In this document: positions 57,738-64,000 of the stretch, one piece after another
How positions within the stretch are numbered: position 1 is the first letter of the stretch
How the letters are laid out: every line of letters starts with the position of its first letter
Assembly (NCBI GenBank): GCA_024760905.1
Contig: CM045745.1
Span: 10,085,282 to 10,149,281 of the forward strand
Direction of reading: 5' to 3'
Length of the DNA: 64,000 bases
From: Plotosus lineatus
Lineage: Eukaryota; Chordata; Actinopteri; Siluriformes; Plotosidae
The notes under the pieces: model-generated
The model's input: only the letters and a program-made list of their open reading frames with translations
The model's database searches: none
What the model was told of the DNA's origin: nothing
Made by a program: the position numbers and the translations under genes

Positions 57738-58560
57738 TAATCCAAAAGTAACTAAAAGTAATCAAGCCACATTACATTACTGATTACATTTAGTAATTTT
57801 ATCGCAATCATTTTTTTTTTTTTTAAGTAATTTTCCCAGTCATCCCAACCCTGATCTTGAAACACATTGATTGCAGCCATCAACAATAGAGAAATTTGGC
57901 ACAATACAAAGAAATGGAGTCTCCAAGATTTGATGAAATTACAAAACAAAAACCGGTCTGGGAGCGTGCAGCAGGGATTTCTGCCAAGTACTGCTTGTGT
58001 TCTACATGTGACAGCATTTCTCATACTATATTCTTCATAGATCTGGGAAGTCAAAGAAACTACATTCGAGCCTGGTAAAGTTCACAAAAGCCTACATCAA
58101 GTATCCTGAAGCATGTGCAAAAATATGTTCTGGTCTGATGAGACCAAGGCTAGTTCTATAAAAACAATAAACCTATTCTTTGAGACTGTTTTTGTTTATC
58201 CGGAACTTGGCTTTATTCAAGGTGGAGGGAATAGTCCAGGCCTGAATCCAAATCTGTGGGATGAACAGGAGAGGACTATGTGCAGGACAATCCCTCGCTG
58301 TCAGGCCGACGCTGTTTGCTTGTGCAAGGAAGACTGGGCAAAGATCGCAAAGCCAAGATGTGCCATGCTGAGAGACTCCATAAAAATTGTGAATGTTCTA
58401 ATAAGTTCAAAACATGTTGAGTGTGTGCATGTTTATGGTACCACCTTATTGTTTTTATTTAAAATTTTTGCATCTAAGATATTTGTTTGTTTTTCACTTA
58501 AATTGTATGAATGATAGGTCACATTAAATGTGGAGAAAGTCTGACATTGTTTATCTTTGT
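57738..58560 (+). mobile_element. possible Tc1-like remnant
   Basis: One frame starting 58113 has MFWSDETKAS, the first DDE box of Tc1-like transposases, then loses similarity. The preceding text (taatccaaaagtaactaaaa) is a common low-complexity fish repeat. Weak call. Confidence 0.4.
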
Positions 58561-59157
58561 GTCATTGTTTTACATCACCAAAGCCTGGCATGCTGTTATG
58601 GGTGTGCAGCCTTTATACAGCCCCTGGTGGGTGCAGAGTTTGGACTGAACTGAACTTTCATGCAACATTAGTTGACCCAATCAGATCTTAGAGAAGATGC
58701 TTCTATATACAGTATGGAGTTCCACATAATGCTTTCGTATGAAGACCATAAACAAAGGTTTAAATGACCCACTAACAGCAACATGGAAGAGCAGCTTATT
58801 ATTGCCACATGTAAATATCCCGTGTTTTATAACCGCACTCAGAAATTTTACAAGGATCGTAACAGTAACACGAAATACCATGTCAGAGTGCATGTTTCTA
58901 AAATGGTAGTTATTTCCTGTGAGTTAATATTTATATAAGTTTATTTATAGTTACACAAAATTTACATTGAGCGTGTTAGAGAATTAACTCGAGCACATGA
59001 TTTTACTATTTTTTGTTATATTTTGCATGATTTGTCGAGTGGATCGTTTGCTGCTTCCTGTCTGAGCACAACTTAATGGAAACTGAAGGGTACTGCCAAT
59101 TTATAGATTTAGATATTGCCTTAAAGCAGCGGTCCTAATATATATCTCTGTGCCCAA
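58561..59157. other. unassigned spacer
   Basis: Nothing recognised. Confidence 0.4.
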
Positions 59158-59765
59158 AGCTTGTGTTATACAAATAGTGGGTCTGCTTTAAGGTTTAAGG
59201 ATGGCGCGCGAGATCGACAGACGGATCGTTGCAGCCTCTGCTGTAAAGCGGAGCCTGTACCATTGGGTCATGGTGAAGAGGGAGCTGCGCCACAAGGCAA
59301 AGCACTCAATTTACCAGTCGATCTACGTTCCAATCCTCACCTATGGTTACGAGCTTTGGGCAGTGACTGAAAGAACAAGATTGCGGATACAAGCGGTTGA
59401 ATTCAGCTTCCTTCGCTGGGTGGCGGGGCCATCCTTTAGGGATAAGGTGAGAAGCTCTACCATCCGGGGAGAGAACTTGGAGTAGAACTGCTGCTCCTCT
59501 GCATTGAGAGGGGCCAGTTGAGGTGGCTCGGGCATCTGGTCAGAATGCCTCCTGAAAGCCTCCCTGGTGTGGTGTTTCTGGCATGTCCCACTAAGAAGAG
59601 ACCCTGGGGTCGACCTAGAACACGCTGGAGGGACTGTCTCTCGGCTTATCTGGGAACGCCTCGGTGTCCCCTCGGAAGAGCTGGAGGAAGTGGCTGGGGA
59701 GAGGAATGTCTGGACATCTTTGCTTAGGTTGCTGCCCCCGCGACCCGGCCCTGGAATAAGCGGAA
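59158..59765 (+). mobile_element. LINE RT C-terminal fragment (Rex-like)
   Basis: Frames 59201-59485 and 59518-59773: MAREIDRRIVAASAVKRSLY, KHSIYQSIYVPILTYGYEL, RWLGHLVRMPPESLPG and RPRTRWRDCLS, ending LLRLLPPRPGPG. Frameshifts break it. A separate family from the RTE copies. Confidence 0.8.
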
Positions 59766-59867
59766 GAAGATAATGATGATGATGAAATTTGCCTGCATTT
59801 CAGATTACAGTCTGAAGTAAAAGAAAGAAAGATTAACACAGTTTTCACCACCTTTTACTATTTATAT

Positions 59868-60023
59868 TTACATTTACAGCATTTAGCAGATGGTCTTATT
59901 CAGAGCGACTTACAGAAGAGCTTTAAAGTCTCTATCAGTGAATATATTCTTGTACTGGTTTGTTAAAACACAGACTAAGTATACTGTCAGTCAAACTCAG
60001 ATGGTAGGTGTTGTCTGAGGGGG

Positions 60024-60084
<61 letters not shown>

Positions 60085-60260
60085 TATACAACATTGTGCT
60101 TAATCTCAGTATTGCTGAAAATAGTATGTTTTCAGCCATCATTTGAAGATAACCAGTGACTCAGCTGTCCAGATGTTCAGAGGAAGTTCATTCCACCACC
60201 TTGGAGACAGAACAGAGAGGCGTTTAGATGCATTTTTCCCTTGTCCCTTGGTCGAGGGTT
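59868..60260. repeat. interspersed repeat shared with 36.3 kb
   Basis: tttacagcatttagcagatg, then a TG microsatellite, then gactcagctgtccagatgtt and gaggaagttcattccaccac. Ordered like the 36.3-kb copy. Confidence 0.65.
60028..60080. repeat. (TG)n microsatellite
   Basis: TG run of about 26 units in the shared repeat. Confidence 0.95.
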
Positions 60261-60415
60261 ACTATGGTTTGTGTCATCTGTCTTTTTAGTTTATTTGTCC
60301 TTTTAAATGTTCCATATTCCTCTTCAAAGTTCATGTTGTTTTGCTTGGTTTGTCTGCATACCTGAATTACGTAGATTTATTCTGTGCGAATCTGCACAGT
60401 GATGTATCAGCATCT

Positions 60416-60440
60416 TTTTTTTTTTTTTTTTTTTTTTTTT
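60416..60440. repeat. poly(T) run
   Basis: T run followed by seven G. Confidence 0.9.
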
Positions 60441-60607
60441 TTGGGGGGGTGCAGGTCCTCAGTTTTGTTATATATAATAACAAATGTTTTTTTTAAATTG
60501 CTGCCTGTCCTTATGCAAGTAAGCAATCCATAACAGGGAGTCAGCATTGCTACAAGCTAAAGTATAGGTTTCATATAACCACTGTATATTAGATTTAATA
60601 TGTTTCG

Positions 60608-60960
60608 CACAACAGTGTAGTGGTTAGCATGTCTGCCTCACAGCAAGAAGGTCCTGGGTTCAATTCCCAACTTGGGTGTTTCTGTGTGGAGTTTGCATGT
60701 TCTCCCTGTGCTTGCGTGGGTTACCTCTGGGGACTCTGGTTTCCTCCCACAGTCCAAAAACATGCACAGTCGGTTAATTGACTGTTTCAAATCACCCCTA
60801 GGTATAACTATGAGTATGAATATTGTGTGAGTGTCGGCCCATCCATGATCTGGTGAAGTGTCCAGGGTGTACCCCACCCTCGCCCAGATCATCACAGGGC
60901 CGACAGATGGGTGCTAAACTCCCTGCGACTCCAATTAGGATAAAGCGGTTCAGAAAATGA
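60608..60960 (+). repeat. SINE family C, best copy
   Basis: Head cacaacagtgtagtggttag; cagcaagaaggtcctgggtt; ttctgtgtggagtttgcatg; ends aggataaagcggttcagaaa. Confidence 0.8.
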
Positions 60961-61338
60961 AAGAATGAAACGAATGTTTCTCAGATTGAAAGTATGGGAG
61001 CAATTAGGAGAAAGCTCCAGATAGGAGCATGAATCTCATTGGGTGCACAAGGCTTTATATGACTAAGGAGAGAGCCAAAGCTATTTTGCAAGCAGGTATT
61101 ATCAAGAACTAATCTGTGTACCAGTGGCCTTTGGAGCAGCCTTCTGCTGAGAGTAAATGCTTTATCTCTGATATCAAAACAAGCTGATATGTTTACGGAA
61201 TGTCTCTGCACTAACATAAAGATACAAAACTGGGTTAATTTCCTTTCAACTCAAGATTTCTTTTATGGTACAGTATTGCCAATTACTCAACATAAAAACA
61301 AACTGAAATACATCTTAAATCTATTCATTCAATTAAAC

Positions 61339-62774
61339 TTCCTTTCCTTTCGGCTGCTCCCTTCAATGGTCGCCACAGCGAATCAATCATCTGCCTCCAT
61401 CGCACCCTATCCTCTGCATCTTCTTCTCTTATACCAACTACCTTCATATCTTCCTTCACCAAATCCACAAATCCTCTCTTTGGTCTTCCTCTAGGCCTTC
61501 TGCCTGGCAGTTCCAACCTCAGCATCCTACTACCAATATATTCAATATATCTCCTCTGTACATGTCCGAACCATCTCAATCGAGCCTCTCTGACTCAAAA
61601 CCTCTTACATGTGCTGTCCCTCTGATGAACTCATTCCTGATTCTATCCATCCTCGTTACTCCCAAAGTGAACCTCAACATTTTCATCTCTGCTACCTCCA
61701 GCTCTGCCTCCTGCCTTTACCTCAGTGCCACTGTTTCTAAACCATACAACATCGCTGGCCTCAACACTGTCTTGTACACTTTTCCTCACTCTGCCCCCTG
61801 TAACCTCACCGTTCCTCTTGAGTCCTTGTCGTTCACACACATGTATTCTGTCTTACTTAGGCTAACCTTCATTCCCCTCCTTTCCAGGGCATACCTCCAC
61901 CTCTCTAGATTTTCCTCCACTTGTTCTCTGCTCTCACTACAGCTCACAATGTCATCAGCAAACATCATAGTCCATGGGGATTCTTGTCTAACCTCGTCTG
62001 TCAGCCTGTCCATCACCATAGCAAACAAGAAGGGGCTCAGAGCTGATCCTTGATGCAGTCCCACCTCCACCATGAACTCTTCTGTCACACTGCCAGCACA
62101 CCTCACCACTGTCTTACATCTCCCGTACATGTCCTGCACCACTCTAACATACTTCTCTGCCACTCCAGACTTCCTCATGCGGTACCACAGTTCTTCTCTT
62201 GGCACCCTGTCATATGCTTTCTCCAGATCCACAAAGGCACAATGCAGCTCCTTCTGACTTTCTCTGTACTTCTCTATTAACATCCTCAAAGCAAACACTG
62301 CATTTCTGGTGCTCTTTCTTGGCATGAAACCAAATTGTTGTTCACAAATGCTGACCTCTGCCCTTAGTCTAGCTTCCACTATTCTTTCCCATAACTTCAT
62401 CGTATGACTCAACAACTTTATCCCTCTGTAGTTGCCACAACTCTGCACGTCTCCGTTGTTCCTAAAAATGGACACCAGCACACTTCTCCTATATTCCTCT
62501 GGCATTCTCTCACTCTCTAAGACCTTGTTGAATGTTCTTGTCAGAAAGTCTGCTGCTACCTCTCCTAGACACTTCCATACCTCCATCGGTATGTAATCAG
62601 GACCAACTGCCTTTCCGCTCTTCATCCTCTTCAATGCCCTCATCACTTCACCCTTACTAATCTTTGCTACTTCCTGGTCCTCAACGGTCACCTCTTCTAC
62701 TCTTTTTTCTCTCTCATCTTCCTCATTCATCAGCTCTTCAAAGTATTCTTTCCATCTTCTGTCATCAGTGAATA
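61339..62774 (-). mobile_element. 5'-truncated RTE LINE with 17-bp duplication
   Basis: The minus frame 62781-61786 encodes the RT: ALKRMKSGKAVGPDYIPMEV, FGFMPRKSTRNAVFAL, AFVDLEKAYDRVP, GLHQGSALSPFLFAMVMD and MFADD. The C-terminal part follows at 61579-61325. Sequence between about 61790 and 61800 is internally deleted relative to the 38-kb copy. Perfect target duplications (tattcattcaattaaac) lie at 61322-61338 and 62775-62791. Confidence 0.93.
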
Positions 62775-62791
62775 TATTCATTCAATTAAAC

Positions 62792-63500
62792 ATACCTCAC
62801 AATTGTGATTTAAACCAGTGTGATGTAAGTCTCTGTCACATTACTCGAGCTGTGTCACATTATTTTTACTCAGACCTGGACACTTGCGTACATATAATAC
62901 ATCTTGGGAGGAGTCCCAGGCATGTGATGTTTTGTATGATATTTTCCTCAGATTATTTCTGACAGCTAAGATGAAATTTCACAATATGGGCTGATGAAAC
63001 ATCAAATGATCTCCGGTGATACCCATAATGGACAGAACAAAATAATTATTTTCCATTCACCTCTTAAATGTATGTGACCCAGCACATGACCCAGTTTTTA
63101 TTAAAGATTCCATTTCAAAAATATAGGAGTTCATTTGAAGTCATCCCACCCTCCATATACTCCCCTCCTCGCTGTTGTTACAGGCCTCAGTCTTTTGCAA
63201 ACACCTTCCAGTAGATTTTAGAAGGCAGCTGCAAGGCTTTTTGCCCAGCCAGCCGCAATTACAGTACATTAGTAAGGCCATAATCCGATATCCGAGCAGG
63301 ACCAACATACAGTGGCTGTTTATTAAATTAGTTTCAGTGAAGGCAAATCTTTATATAGCACCACAGAAAATATTCTCTCACAATTGTGTGTGTCCAACAC
63401 TGTGGCCACAGTTGGTTAGAGATGAGTGCGATGTTTGGGTGTCCGTATACTTTTGGCCATGTTTGGCCAATATTAGTACTAAATAGTAGTAAAGCAGCAA
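62792..63500. other. unassigned spacer
   Basis: Short frames only. The stretch near 63330-63480 (gtgtgtccaacactgtgg, acttttggccatgtttggcc) resembles a Tc1-type end but no partner was found. Confidence 0.4.
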
Positions 63501-63507
63501 ATTGAGT

Positions 63508-63945
63508 AACTCCTGCTCCTAAGCTTCTAGCCTTGCTACCCTTACACCTGGTCTCCTGTATGTCCACCTTCCTCCTCTGCATCATGTCAGCCTGCTCTCT
63601 AGCTTTCCGTGTCATAGTTTCACCATTCAAAGTCCCTACTCTCTGTCCTAGACTCGTGCCTTTTCTCTTCTCTCCCTCGGTCAACGAACACACCTCAAGC
63701 CTCTCCTTCTTCGACCAACAGTAGTCCAATTTCCACCAGCACCCTGTTGGTTAACAGTACTGATGGTGGTCGTTGTTAACCTGGGCCTTGACCGATCAGG
63801 TATGAATTTCGTTTTGATCATTTGCATGAGAATTTTGGCAGAAGTTTTACGCCGGATGCCCTTCCTGTCGCAACCCTCTGCATTTATCCGGGCTTGAGAG
63901 CGGCGTGAGGGTGAACACTGGCTTGTGCACCCCCTCTCGGCTGCA
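63508..63945 (-). mobile_element. RTE LINE 5' part
   Basis: Minus frames 63956-63681 and 63729-63334: CSPSRRSQARINAEGCDRKG, GNWTTVGRRRRG, GTSLGQRVGTLNGETMTRK and QADMMQRRKVDIQETRCKGS. The endonuclease start is frameshifted and cut off. Confidence 0.85.
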
Positions 63946-64000
63946 TTAGAGCTCACCTGTCTCTGTCATGGTTAAAATATTAAATATAAAAATGTTGCTT

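Overview
The window is vertebrate nuclear DNA, almost certainly from a ray-finned (teleost) fish. It has GT-AG introns and vertebrate gene models with short exons. Between the exons lie Tc1/mariner, hAT, RTE-type LINE, Penelope-like and tRNA-headed SINE elements, with long TA, CA/GT and G runs. I could not fix the species.

Three protein-coding genes can be built exon by exon, and the reading phase closes at every junction. SNRPF (+, 9399-13524, 4 coding exons, 86 aa) encodes the Sm ring protein F of spliceosomal snRNPs; its first coding exon is the ATG alone. AMDHD1 (+, 17667-26894, 9 exons, 432 aa) encodes imidazolonepropionase of histidine breakdown; its second intron starts with a GC donor. 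RADX (-, 50436-28068, 15 exons, 813 aa) encodes the RPA-like single-strand DNA binding protein of replication forks. AMDHD1 and RADX converge, with about 1.2 kb between stop codons. I see no shared pathway among the three; they are neighbours, not an operon.

The rest is mostly mobile DNA. 1-9.3 kb: LINE fragments, SINEs, an inverted LINE 5' pair inside a TIR element, and two RTE 3' ends. 9.4-13.7 kb: SNRPF with TIR elements in its introns. 13.8-16.1 kb: a TIR element holding a hAT element, which holds a Tc1 copy and a Penelope piece. 20.6-22.7 kb: a Penelope-like element with a broken GIY-YIG reading frame and pseudo-LTR segments that fold as hammerhead ribozymes. 24-31.7 kb: Tigger-like and piggyBac-like elements nested up to three deep. 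37.6-40.8 kb: a nearly full-length RTE element in RADX intron 8. 44.5-47.1 kb: a Tc1 element and a MITE in RADX intron 4. 50.5-64 kb: no host gene seen; SINEs, Tc1 relics and more RTE, including a 5'-truncated copy with a 17-bp target duplication.

The most notable signal is the set of four hammerhead motifs on both strands at 15.8, 20.7, 21.3 and 22.5 kb: two have an intact catalytic core, and two share the same G-to-A core change. Other points of interest are a TTCCG-rich tract in AMDHD1 intron 2, a THAP-like start inside a TTAA-flanked element, a NAGNAG acceptor in RADX, and a MITE that may supply the RADX poly(A) signal.
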